From assembly GCA_040006575.1 (NCBI GenBank), contig JBDTWS010000118.1, forward strand, positions 1-12,439: a stretch of 12,439 bases of DNA, read 5' to 3'. The stretch's first letter is position 1. The number at the start of each line of letters is the position of its first letter. The notes under the pieces were generated by a model. It was not told where the DNA came from. It was given only the letters and a program-made list of their open reading frames with translations, and ran no database searches. The position numbers were made by a program, and so were the translations under genes. The stretch comes from UKL13-2 sp040006575. GTDB lineage: Bacteria; Pseudomonadota; Gammaproteobacteria; Burkholderiales; Usitatibacteraceae. Positions 6,812 to 12,439 of this stretch are shown here, piece after piece.

Positions 6812-7969
6812 TCAACCCACATGGCGCAAGCCATCGACAATCTTGATGCGCGCGCTGCGCCAGCTCGGCACCAGCGCGGCTGCCACACCGACGACCAGCG
6901 CACAGGCGAGCTGCATCAGCACGGTGGCCTGCGAAACCTTGAACACCGCGAATACCGCGGCGGCAATGATGCCCACAGCTTTTGCGAGCGGAAAAGTGAG
7001 CAGTATCCCAAGGCCGCCGCCAATCAGCGATAGCGCGATGGCTTCACCAAAAATCAGCGCGGCGACGAACGCGGGTGAGAAACCCAGCGCCTTCAGCGTC
7101 GCGTATTCGGTGAGCCGTTCGCGCGCAGTCATTGCCATGGTGTTGGCCACCACCGCCATGATGATGAAAATCACCACGAACGAAACGATGCGGATCGTCA
7201 GGATGATCTGCTCCATCTGCGCGATGAAGCCGAGCTGGAACGATTTTTCACTTTCGGTCAGCGTTTCAGCCAGCGAGTTCTTGAATTCGGCATCGATCGC
7301 CTTGGCAATATCCGCCACGCGCGAAGGATCATTTACTTCAATCACGAACGTGCCGATCTGGTCGGTGCGCCGGGGATATTTCTGCTTCAGGTACTCGTTG
7401 ATATAGTCCCAGTGAAAATACATCTGCCGGGTTACCGTGGTTTCATCCTTGGCGTCGAAAATGGCCCTCAGCGTAAAGTTCCAGGTTCCCGGGAAAATCG
7501 TGCCGCGAATGGGTATCGTATCGCCGATTTTCCAGCCGAATTCGTCTGCCAGCTTGCGGCCCACCGCCGCACCCTGGCGATCGCGCTTGAAGGCCAGCAG
7601 TTGTTCGTCCGGCATCAGGAATTCGGAATAGAGATCGAAGAAATTCTCGTGATCCACCGCAAACTGCGGGAAGAAGTTTTTGGGTTCCTTGTATATGCCG
7701 CCGAACCAGTTGAGCAACGTCACCGATTTCACGCCGTTCACGGCACGCATGCGTTCGCGGTAGTACGTGGGCATGGGGAACACCAGCGAAATCGCATTGC
7801 GCGTGACCATGCGCGAAGCGGATGATGCGTTGGAGCCGGCGAACCAGGCGTCGACAACCGTCTGCAGCAGGCCGAAGGCGACGATGGCGATCACCAGTCC
7901 GATGATGGTCAGGCTGGAGCGCAGCTTTGCGCGGAAGACGTTCTTGACGATGAGCTTGAGGTAGTACAT
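6812..7969 (-). CDS. ABC transporter permease, MacB/FtsX type (first permease)
   Basis: A 385-residue permease with the same layout as its neighbour: one N-terminal transmembrane helix (about 18-38), an extracytoplasmic domain (about 40-250), and helices at about 256-278, 303-326 and 349-368. RERLTEYATLKALGF at 283-297 is the coupling-helix motif. The periplasmic part (with NWFGGIYKEPKNFF at 87-100) differs from that of the second permease, so these are diverged paralogues, not a recent duplication. It begins 65 bases after the ATPase stop, the widest gap in this operon, with a weak GGAG about 13 bases ahead of ATG. Confidence 0.88.
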   Translation of the reverse strand: MYYLKLIVKNVFRAKLRSSLTIIGLVIAIVAFGLLQTVVDAWFAGSNASSASRMVTRNAISLVFPMPTYYRERMRAVNGVKSVTLLNWFGGIYKEPKNFFPQFAVDHENFFDLYSEFLMPDEQLLAFKRDRQGAAVGRKLADEFGWKIGDTIPIRGTIFPGTWNFTLRAIFDAKDETTVTRQMYFHWDYINEYLKQKYPRRTDQIGTFVIEVNDPSRVADIAKAIDAEFKNSLAETLTESEKSFQLGFIAQMEQIILTIRIVSFVVIFIIMAVVANTMAMTARERLTEYATLKALGFSPAFVAALIFGEAIALSLIGGGLGILLTFPLAKAVGIIAAAVFAVFKVSQATVLMQLACALVVGVAAALVPSWRSARIKIVDGLRHVG

Positions 7970-8034
7970 CTATGCGTCGACTCCGCGCGGGCGGGGACGA
8001 CGGTGAATTGCCGTCATCACGCAGGTCGCCGCGA

Positions 8035-8760
8035 TCATTTGCCTGCCACCGGTTCCCCGATCAACTCACCTTTTTCCAGATGCACCATCCGCTTCGCCGC
8101 TTCCGCCGCATGCGCATCGTGCGTCACCATGATGATGGTCTTGCCCATTTCTTCATTCAGCTGCTTCAACATTCCCAGTACATCGCTCGCCGATTGCTTA
8201 TCCAGGTCTCCGGTGGGCTCGTCGCACACCAGGATTGTCGGATCAGTAACGATGGCGCGCGCAATGGCGACGCGTTGCTGCTGCCCGCCGGACAACTCAT
8301 TCGGATAGTGCTCCATGCGATCCGCAAGGCCCACCAGCGACAGCGTCATCTCGACACGCTCACGGCGCTCCGCCCGCGAGAGATTGGTGAGTTGCAGCGG
8401 CAGTTCCACATTCTCGAAAGCGGTCAGCACCGGCATCAGGTTGTAAAACTGGAAAATGAAGCCGATGTTCGATGCACGCCAGTCGGCGAGCTGGCCTTCG
8501 GATAATTGCGTGATGTCTTCGCCATCGACGCGGAGGATGCCGGAATCGGGTTTATCGATTCCCGCGATCAGGTTCAGCAAAGTCGATTTTCCCGAGCCGG
8601 ATGGCCCCATCAGCGAAATGAAATCGCCACGCGCGATTTCCAGCGAAATGTCATACAGCACCGGCACGATCTGGTCGCCGCGCGTATAACTTTTCGCAAG
8701 GTGGCGAATCTCGACTAACGTGCCCGTGTTCCTGTCCGGCGTATTTACCGACGCGGTCAT
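8035..8760 (-). CDS. ABC transporter ATP-binding protein (MacB/LolD type)
   Basis: The nucleotide-binding subunit powering the adjacent permeases. Counting from the ATG at 8760 (241 residues), Walker A GPSGSGKST is at 52-60, Q-loop Q104 in FIFQFYNLMP, signature LSGGQ at 156-160, Walker B ILVCDEP at 176-182, and the switch histidine H214 in MVTHD. FQFYNLMP and ELPLQL after it are typical of the LolD/MacB group. The frame stays open to an ATG at 8796, but that start lies inside the adaptor gene; 8760 leaves a 4-base gap after the adaptor stop and is preferred. All catalytic residues are present. Confidence 0.92.
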   Translation of the reverse strand: MTASVNTPDRNTGTLVEIRHLAKSYTRGDQIVPVLYDISLEIARGDFISLMGPSGSGKSTLLNLIAGIDKPDSGILRVDGEDITQLSEGQLADWRASNIGFIFQFYNLMPVLTAFENVELPLQLTNLSRAERRERVEMTLSLVGLADRMEHYPNELSGGQQQRVAIARAIVTDPTILVCDEPTGDLDKQSASDVLGMLKQLNEEMGKTIIMVTHDAHAAEAAKRMVHLEKGELIGEPVAGK

Positions 8761-8764
8761 GATG

Positions 8765-9979
8765 TTATTTCTTCGCGATGGTGACGGCGCCGCCATCCTT
8801 CAGTTTCTCAGTGGGGTTCAGCACCACCTTGTCGCCCGGCTTCACGCCCGTCACCTGCACCAGGTCGCCGATCTTCGCGCCCACCGTCACCGGCGTTTGC
8901 TTGACCAGGTTGTTGTCGATGACGAACACCACATCCTGGCCATCACGCTTGACGACGGCGACAGGCTGCGCGGCGATCACGGGTTTGCGTTCTTCCGCTT
9001 TCAGCTCGCGGGAAAGGAACGACACTTTCGCGCTCATGTCGGGCAGCACGCGCTTGTCCTTCTCGACGAACTCCACTTTCACCAGCACGGTGGCCTTCGA
9101 GCGATCGACGGTGGGGACAATGCGGCTGACCTTGCCCAGCAGGCGCAGGTCGGGAAACGCATCCAGCTGTATTTCCACCGGCTGGCCGACGGTGATCTTG
9201 CCCAGCGAGATTTCCGAGACATCGGCCTCCACTTCCAGCGTGGACATATCGGCCATGTTCACCACCGCGCCTTTGGAATCCGCTGCCGAGGAGAACGGCG
9301 TGATGATGTCGCCGACGTTGGCGTTCTTGGTCAGTACCACGCCGTCGAATGGGGCGCGAATCAATGTCTGCTCCACGGACACATTGGTTGCACGCACATT
9401 GGCCTCGGCAACGCCGATGGCGCCATTCAGCGATGCGACCGTGGCCTTGGCCTTGTCATAGCGCGCCTTGGCGGCATCCAGCGACGCGGATGAAATGAAA
9501 TTCTTTTGCGCCAGGTCTTCCGAGCGCTTCAGGTTGGAGTCTGCGTCGCGCTGCTCAGCAAGCCCTGTTTCCAGGTTCGCCTTGGCCGCGCGCAGGCTGG
9601 CATTGGCCTGGTCCTGCGTCGCTTTCACGTCCAGGTTTTCGATGCGGGCGAGGATATCGCCCGCCTTGACGACCGAGCCTTCCTGCACGCCCAGGTATTC
9701 AAGGCGTCCCGTTGCCTTGGTCGACACGGCGGCCTTGCGCTGGGCGCTGACCCTGCCGGTTGCGTTGAGGGCCGTGATCGATTGCGAGGGGTAGGCGCTG
9801 GCGATGATGCCATTCTCGACCTGCTGCGTGCCGCCGCCACCGCGCAAGGCCATCGTTCCTCCCCCCAGCACAATGATGGCTGCGATGGCGATCCACCACT
9901 TTCGCCGCGAAGGTTTCTTGCCGGAAAACGCTTTCTGGTCGCGTGAAATGGTGAGTTTGGACAGGTCGGGAGTGGCCAC
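8765..9979 (-). CDS. periplasmic adaptor (membrane fusion protein) of HlyD/RND type
   Basis: The periplasmic bridge of a tripartite exporter. Counting from GTG 9979 (404 residues), a basic stretch is followed by one membrane anchor at about 28-46. A split lipoyl domain (about 86-118 and after 205), an alpha-helical coiled-coil hairpin (about 118-205, alanine- and lysine-rich), and beta-barrel and membrane-proximal domains to the end follow. LIRAPFDGVV at 206-215 is the family's conserved return strand. GTG 9979 has AGGA eight bases before it, and the protein then starts MATPDLSKLTISRD, as adaptors often do. An alternative GTG at 10063 would add 28 residues but has no Shine-Dalgarno. It is first in the operon, with the ATPase 4 bases downstream. 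No TolC-like channel is in the window, so it presumably uses one encoded elsewhere. Confidence 0.9.
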   Translation of the reverse strand: MATPDLSKLTISRDQKAFSGKKPSRRKWWIAIAAIIVLGGGTMALRGGGGTQQVENGIIASAYPSQSITALNATGRVSAQRKAAVSTKATGRLEYLGVQEGSVVKAGDILARIENLDVKATQDQANASLRAAKANLETGLAEQRDADSNLKRSEDLAQKNFISSASLDAAKARYDKAKATVASLNGAIGVAEANVRATNVSVEQTLIRAPFDGVVLTKNANVGDIITPFSSAADSKGAVVNMADMSTLEVEADVSEISLGKITVGQPVEIQLDAFPDLRLLGKVSRIVPTVDRSKATVLVKVEFVEKDKRVLPDMSAKVSFLSRELKAEERKPVIAAQPVAVVKRDGQDVVFVIDNNLVKQTPVTVGAKIGDLVQVTGVKPGDKVVLNPTEKLKDGGAVTIAKK

Positions 9980-10077
9980 GTATGTATTCCTGGTCGTATT
10001 AGAGGTGAGAGATGCGGTGACTACCCCAAGTTCGGGGCGTGGCGGTATGAATTCCGGCGTCACTTGATTCGCGACGG

Positions 10078-10083
10078 ATTATA
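10078..10083 (-). promoter_or_regulatory. candidate -10 box for the exporter operon
   Basis: On the minus strand a perfect TATAAT lies here, upstream of the adaptor gene. The -35 region 17 bases further (GCCGCC) is poor, so an activator or an alternative arrangement may be needed. Transcription would start near 10071, giving about 92 bases of leader to GTG 9979 but only about 8 to GTG 10063, which favours the shorter protein. Confidence 0.4.
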
Positions 10084-10225
10084 AGTGATGGCCTGCACGC
10101 GGCGGCCTTTCCGTTGCCCGAATCGCCCATTTGCAGGCGCGGACAGCAATCGGCGGGCGCGAATGGCAGGGAGGGGAAAATTCGTGAAAAGCGGATGAGT
10201 GGTGCGCGGAAAGCGCGGCGGCCGG

Positions 10226-11056
10226 TCAGTCAAACAAGCGGGTCAGGAATTCGACACCGCCGCTGCGGATCCGTACGAAATCGTCGACGATGGTGAAATG
10301 ATTGCATCCCGCGATTTCATCCACGCTTCGGCAGGCTTCGGGCCAGGCACGTTGCAATCCAAACGACTGTTCGCGAAATGCGTCGCTCTCGTCCGCACCG
10401 ACGGCAAGGTGCAGGGGAACCGACAGCCGGGGCGAATGATGGACCGGCGATGCCGCGTACGCCGAGGCGGCGTCCAGTTTCAGTTGCTCATTCATCGAGC
10501 ATTGCAGCAGCGGCGAAAGATCGGACACCGCGCTCAGGGCCACGCCCCCCACGATGCATCGGGCAGCGACCGGGTGCGCTGCCCAGTCGGTCGCAAACAT
10601 CATGGCCACCAGGTGTCCGCCCGCGGAGTGCCCGCACAACGCAACGTGATCGTTGGGGGCACCATGTCCGGCGCCGTTGTCCAGCAACCAGGCGAACGCG
10701 TTGCGGCAATCCCCGACGATATCCGCTACACCCACCGACGGGCACAGGCGGTAGTTGAATGCGGCCACCGACAATCCCTGAGCAACAAACGGCGCGGCCA
10801 CAAACGAAAAATCCGATTTGTCCAGCGAGCGCCAGTATCCACCGTGGATAAAAATCACCGTCCCGCGCGCAGCAGGTGCACGGAAAATATCGAGGCGATG
10901 TCGTTCATCTTCGCCATAGGCGAGGTCCAGCGTGGCATCCGCATCACGACGGAAAACGGCAGAGGCGTTGCGCCAGCGCGAAAAAATGGCCGGATGCTCG
11001 GGTACCAGGGCACGGTTGTTGTACTCGCGCTCGAGGGCAGGATTGAGGGCGTCCAT
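10226..11056 (-). CDS. alpha/beta hydrolase, kynurenine formamidase-like esterase
   Basis: A 276-residue soluble serine hydrolase with no signal peptide. HGGYW at 71-75 forms the oxyanion-hole segment typical of the hormone-sensitive-lipase/arylformamidase group. GHSAGGH at 142-148 contains the nucleophile S144. The acid is probably D222 in GADESDAF, and the base is H253 in CNHFTIVDDF. The pattern resembles arylformamidases, which hydrolyse N-formylkynurenine in tryptophan breakdown, but no kynA or kynU is nearby, so a general esterase is equally possible. The start ATG has a poor Shine-Dalgarno. The gene runs in the same direction as the exporter, 142 bases before that operon's -10 box, and no clear terminator separates them. 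Confidence 0.85.
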   Translation of the reverse strand: MDALNPALEREYNNRALVPEHPAIFSRWRNASAVFRRDADATLDLAYGEDERHRLDIFRAPAARGTVIFIHGGYWRSLDKSDFSFVAAPFVAQGLSVAAFNYRLCPSVGVADIVGDCRNAFAWLLDNGAGHGAPNDHVALCGHSAGGHLVAMMFATDWAAHPVAARCIVGGVALSAVSDLSPLLQCSMNEQLKLDAASAYAASPVHHSPRLSVPLHLAVGADESDAFREQSFGLQRAWPEACRSVDEIAGCNHFTIVDDFVRIRSGGVEFLTRLFD

Positions 11057-11374
11057 GCGCCATGGTATTACGGATCGAATCAGGATTTGCGCATGAAAGA
11101 GTCAAGCATTGGCGCGGATTTACGGGCATTTATGGCTGAAGATGCGCGCTGGTGCTAGAGTTTGTGCTTTCGTGTTGACCTATCCCGTCGACGCGTGCCT
11201 AAGCGGCGCGCATTGCAGACGATGTTGTTTCCGTTCAGCGTGCTTGCCTACGCTTTGTGTCTTTCTGAAAATTGTGCGTGATGCGATGGCAAATCTGGCA
11301 CGCCCCGTGCATCGTACGGACAAACCATCCGGACATCGGCACAATAGCCAGGCCGCACACATCCCTGAGCCACC
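11057..11374. other. 318-base divergent intergenic region
   Basis: This region separates the minus-strand hydrolase from the plus-strand Lar-like gene. I see no convincing coding sequence: the plus-strand open frame from 11109 to 11378 lacks an ATG with a Shine-Dalgarno and shows no family resemblance. It holds the promoter candidate for the Lar-like gene. TTGACC at 11175-11180 has no good -10 partner. Nothing clear marks the hydrolase promoter. Confidence 0.6.
11225..11254 (+). promoter_or_regulatory. candidate promoter of the Lar-like gene
   Basis: TTGTTT (11225-11230), an 18-base spacer and TACGCT (11249-11254) form a plausible sigma-70 promoter. The -10 is the same hexamer as in the panD candidate. 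Transcription would start near 11261, giving a leader of about 114 bases. Moderate to weak support. Confidence 0.35.
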
Positions 11375-11692
11375 ATGAACAGCGTTTTTGACCAGGAAAG
11401 CCTGAAGATCGTTGAACTGAAACCGTGCCCATTCTGCGGCGACGGCGATGTTTCTTCTTACGTGCGCGGCGGCATGACCGGTATCGTCGAATGTCCCTGC
11501 GGCGCGCAGATGTCTGCGGAGTTGCCTTACCTGGAACGCGATCCTGAAGGCCGCGCGACGCTGTCGACGCAACAGATCCAGATGCTGGAGAGGTTTCGCA
11601 AGAAACATCGCCTCGCCACACAGGTAGAGGCTGTCAGCCTGTGGTCGCGCTGTATGGCGGTGGATGCCTGGAATTTGCGAGCGGGAAATTAG
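11375..11692 (+). CDS. small Lar-like zinc-knuckle protein
   Basis: A 105-residue protein with the skeleton of the Lar (restriction alleviation) family: LKPCPFCGD at 16-24, a second knuckle VECPCGAQ at 38-45, and a closing AVDAWNLRAG at 95-104 matching the family's A-x-x-W-N-x-R-A ending. In Lar-type proteins the cysteines bind zinc. Here the second pair is C40-P-C42 (CxC) instead of CxxC, and a roughly 50-residue insert (about 46-94) separates it from the WN motif. Lar of the Rac prophage modulates type I restriction, but most members are uncharacterised and this one has no restriction genes beside it, so I would not assign that role. The ATG at 11375 has only a weak Shine-Dalgarno (TGAG). 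Its neighbour across the convergent gap is another small cysteine-rich protein. Confidence 0.72.
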   Translation: MNSVFDQESLKIVELKPCPFCGDGDVSSYVRGGMTGIVECPCGAQMSAELPYLERDPEGRATLSTQQIQMLERFRKKHRLATQVEAVSLWSRCMAVDAWNLRAGN

Positions 11693-11745
11693 CCGCAACA
11701 AAACGGCACGGTTCGCGGCGGTACCCGCAACAACGTCTCAAGCCA

Positions 11746-11783
11746 CCCTGGTTGGTTTCGTAAGCCGGCTTCACCTACCAGGG
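11746..11783. repeat. imperfect inverted repeat between convergent small genes
   Basis: CCCTGGTTGG (11746-11755) pairs with CCTACCAGGG (11774-11783) with one mismatch. The 18-base loop contains the palindrome AAGCCGGCTT. It overlaps the stop of the minus-strand zinc-ribbon gene and lies 54 bases after the Lar-like gene. Its position suggests a bidirectional terminator, but neither side has a T-run, so the function is uncertain. Confidence 0.45.
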
Positions 11784-12056
11784 CGATGCAACGCCCTCAC
11801 CAGAGTTGTCCAACGTTCGTAATTCCGGGTAGTTCGCTTCCAGCAGCGAAACGCCCTTGTCGACGGACGCTGCCAGGCGGCGCGCATCGGCCACACTGCT
11901 CGCGAATTGCCGGACCTCACCGCAGCAAGTGCAGCGCGCGCAAATGGTGCCATCCGTCAGCGACAGTTCAAACACCGTCCATAAACCGCAGTGTTCGCAC
12001 TTGTCGCGAAACAGGTCGGCCTTCAGCAAACGCGGTATGTGCCGGAAATTTCCCAT
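11775..12056 (-). CDS. hypothetical small zinc-ribbon protein
   Basis: I do not recognise a named family. From ATG 12056 the product is 93 residues. It has CEHC at 20-23, then about 15 residues, then C39-A-R-C42-T-C44-C45-G, a pattern typical of a zinc ribbon (CxxC...CxxC with two further cysteines). An alanine/arginine helix (about 52-68) and an acidic C terminus follow. The frame is open to an ATG at 12245, but the extra 63 residues are of low information content. GGAGG lies 11 bases before ATG 12056, and a TATATT box at 12119-12124 would put the transcript start inside the longer version. The gene faces the Lar-like gene. Real but of unknown function. Confidence 0.65.
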   Translation of the reverse strand: MGNFRHIPRLLKADLFRDKCEHCGLWTVFELSLTDGTICARCTCCGEVRQFASSVADARRLAASVDKGVSLLEANYPELRTLDNSGEGVASPW

Positions 12057-12118
12057 GCCTTCACCGGCCTCCGAATGCCCGCCTGTGCGGTGGGCAATGC
12101 GTTTGTTGTTGTGCTTTG

Positions 12119-12124
12119 AATATA
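12119..12124 (-). promoter_or_regulatory. candidate -10 box for the zinc-ribbon gene
   Basis: TATATT on the minus strand, in an AT-rich patch, about 63 bases before ATG 12056. I find no -35 hexamer at the right distance (a TTGGAG is only 10 bases away), so support is weak. Confidence 0.3.
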
Positions 12125-12334
12125 CCGGTGGAGGCTCCAAGGATCCGCCAGCGAGCCCGGGATTTTCACGCTTCCCTGTCCTACGTCGATTCAACACGTT
12201 CCCCTGACGTGATCTCAATTCCTGTCGCCACCCATGACCTCGCACGCTGCTGCTTGTGGTGCGCGTCCAACACTTTTGTCCGTATTGGCGTTCCGTAAGT
12301 CATCCGTAGGTGAGGCACCAAAGCGCCCCGACAT

Positions 12335-12351
12335 CATCCGGTCACCGGATG
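12335..12351. promoter_or_regulatory. operator-like perfect palindrome
   Basis: CATCCGGT-C-ACCGGATG is an 8+1+8 perfect inverted repeat, 73 bases before the right-edge start codon. No T-run follows, so it is more like a dimeric repressor site or an mRNA hairpin than a terminator. Function is inference. Confidence 0.4.
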
Positions 12352-12424
12352 CGCCACTCGGCAATTCACCCGGCGTAACCGCCTTTGTGCGGCATGCACG
12401 ACACACTAACGGGAGACATTCAAG

Positions 12425-12439
12425 ATGAGAAAAAAATCG
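12425..12439 (+). CDS. start of an unidentified gene cut by the window edge
   Basis: ATG followed by AGA AAA AAA TCG gives M-R-K-K-S, with GGGAGA at 12411-12416 eight bases ahead, a good ribosome binding site. A basic start of this kind is common in exported proteins, but five residues cannot show that. The product is unknown. Confidence 0.55.

Larger units (their letters stand above)
12057..12424. other. 368-base gap upstream of the right-edge gene
   Basis: No convincing gene here; the open frames on both strands are short and show no motif. The gap contains a minus-strand -10 candidate for the zinc-ribbon gene, a 17-base operator-like palindrome, and the Shine-Dalgarno GGGAGA (12411-12416) for the gene starting at 12425. 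Confidence 0.6.

Noticed and set aside
5636..8760. LolCDE lipoprotein-release system
   Set aside because: An HlyD-type adaptor leads the operon and the permeases look closer to MacB-type exporters; LolCDE has no such adaptor.
8720..9493. Plus-strand open frame (257 codons) opposite the adaptor gene
   Set aside because: Its histidine-rich composition is what antisense reading of an alanine/valine-rich gene gives. The adaptor frame has clear domains.
11099..11105. TTGACT on the minus strand as a -35 for the hydrolase
   Set aside because: No acceptable -10 lies 16-18 bases downstream; TGATTC matches the consensus poorly.
10199..11158. Long plus-strand open frame (319 codons) opposite the hydrolase
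   Set aside because: It is antisense to a gene with a complete catalytic triad, is arginine/glycine-rich, and shows no family motif.
11109..11378. Plus-strand open frame in the hydrolase/Lar-like gap
   Set aside because: There is no good start codon or ribosome site, and the composition is unlike a protein. It overlaps the real start at 11375.
11375..12056. Toxin-antitoxin or defence pair made of the two small cysteine-rich genes
   Set aside because: They are convergent rather than co-directional, neither resembles a known toxin or nuclease, and no restriction or defence gene is nearby.
1..12439. CRISPR array, tRNA, rRNA or insertion sequence
   Set aside because: I found no regularly spaced repeats, no cloverleaf-like or rRNA sequence, and no transposase or flanking terminal repeats on reading both strands.

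Overview
This is a chromosomal window from a Gram-negative bacterium, most likely a betaproteobacterium. The evidence is the gene order hda / HAD-IB phosphatase / pcnB / folK / deoxynucleoside kinase / panC, which I associate with that class, and the individual protein sequences (for example the short Hda beginning MKQLILDI). Base composition is moderately GC-rich and even throughout. I see no IS element, tRNA, rRNA, CRISPR array or prophage block.

Region 1 (about 147-5598, plus strand) is a tightly packed housekeeping run. hda (replication-initiation control) overlaps a HAD phosphatase by 4 bases. pcnB (RNA polyadenylation) follows, then folK (folate synthesis), which overlaps a deoxynucleoside kinase (dNTP salvage) by 4 bases, then panC (pantothenate synthetase). 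After a 219-base gap with its own promoter candidate and a very strong Shine-Dalgarno comes panD (aspartate decarboxylase, which makes the beta-alanine used by PanC). A perfect palindromic hairpin with a T-run ends the run at 5575-5598.

Region 2 (5636-9979, minus strand, convergent with region 1) is a four-gene export operon. Transcribed right to left, it encodes a membrane-fusion (HlyD/RND-type) adaptor, a MacB/LolD-like ATPase, and two different FtsX-fold permeases. It is a split MacAB-like tripartite system with no outer-membrane channel gene here. Upstream on the same strand lies an alpha/beta hydrolase of the kynurenine-formamidase-like group (10226-11056).

Region 3 (11057-12439) is looser and less familiar. 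It has two small cysteine-rich proteins facing each other: a Lar-like zinc-knuckle protein (plus) and an unrecognised zinc-ribbon protein (minus). An inverted repeat lies where they converge. After a gap carrying a 17-base operator-like palindrome, the first five codons of another plus-strand gene run off the edge.

Overall the window is mostly ordinary core genome plus an accessory exporter. I did not find a convincing new multi-gene system. The most unusual items are the two small cysteine-rich proteins and several regulatory details: a -10 box almost touching the hda start, the panD leader, and the operator-like palindrome near the right edge.
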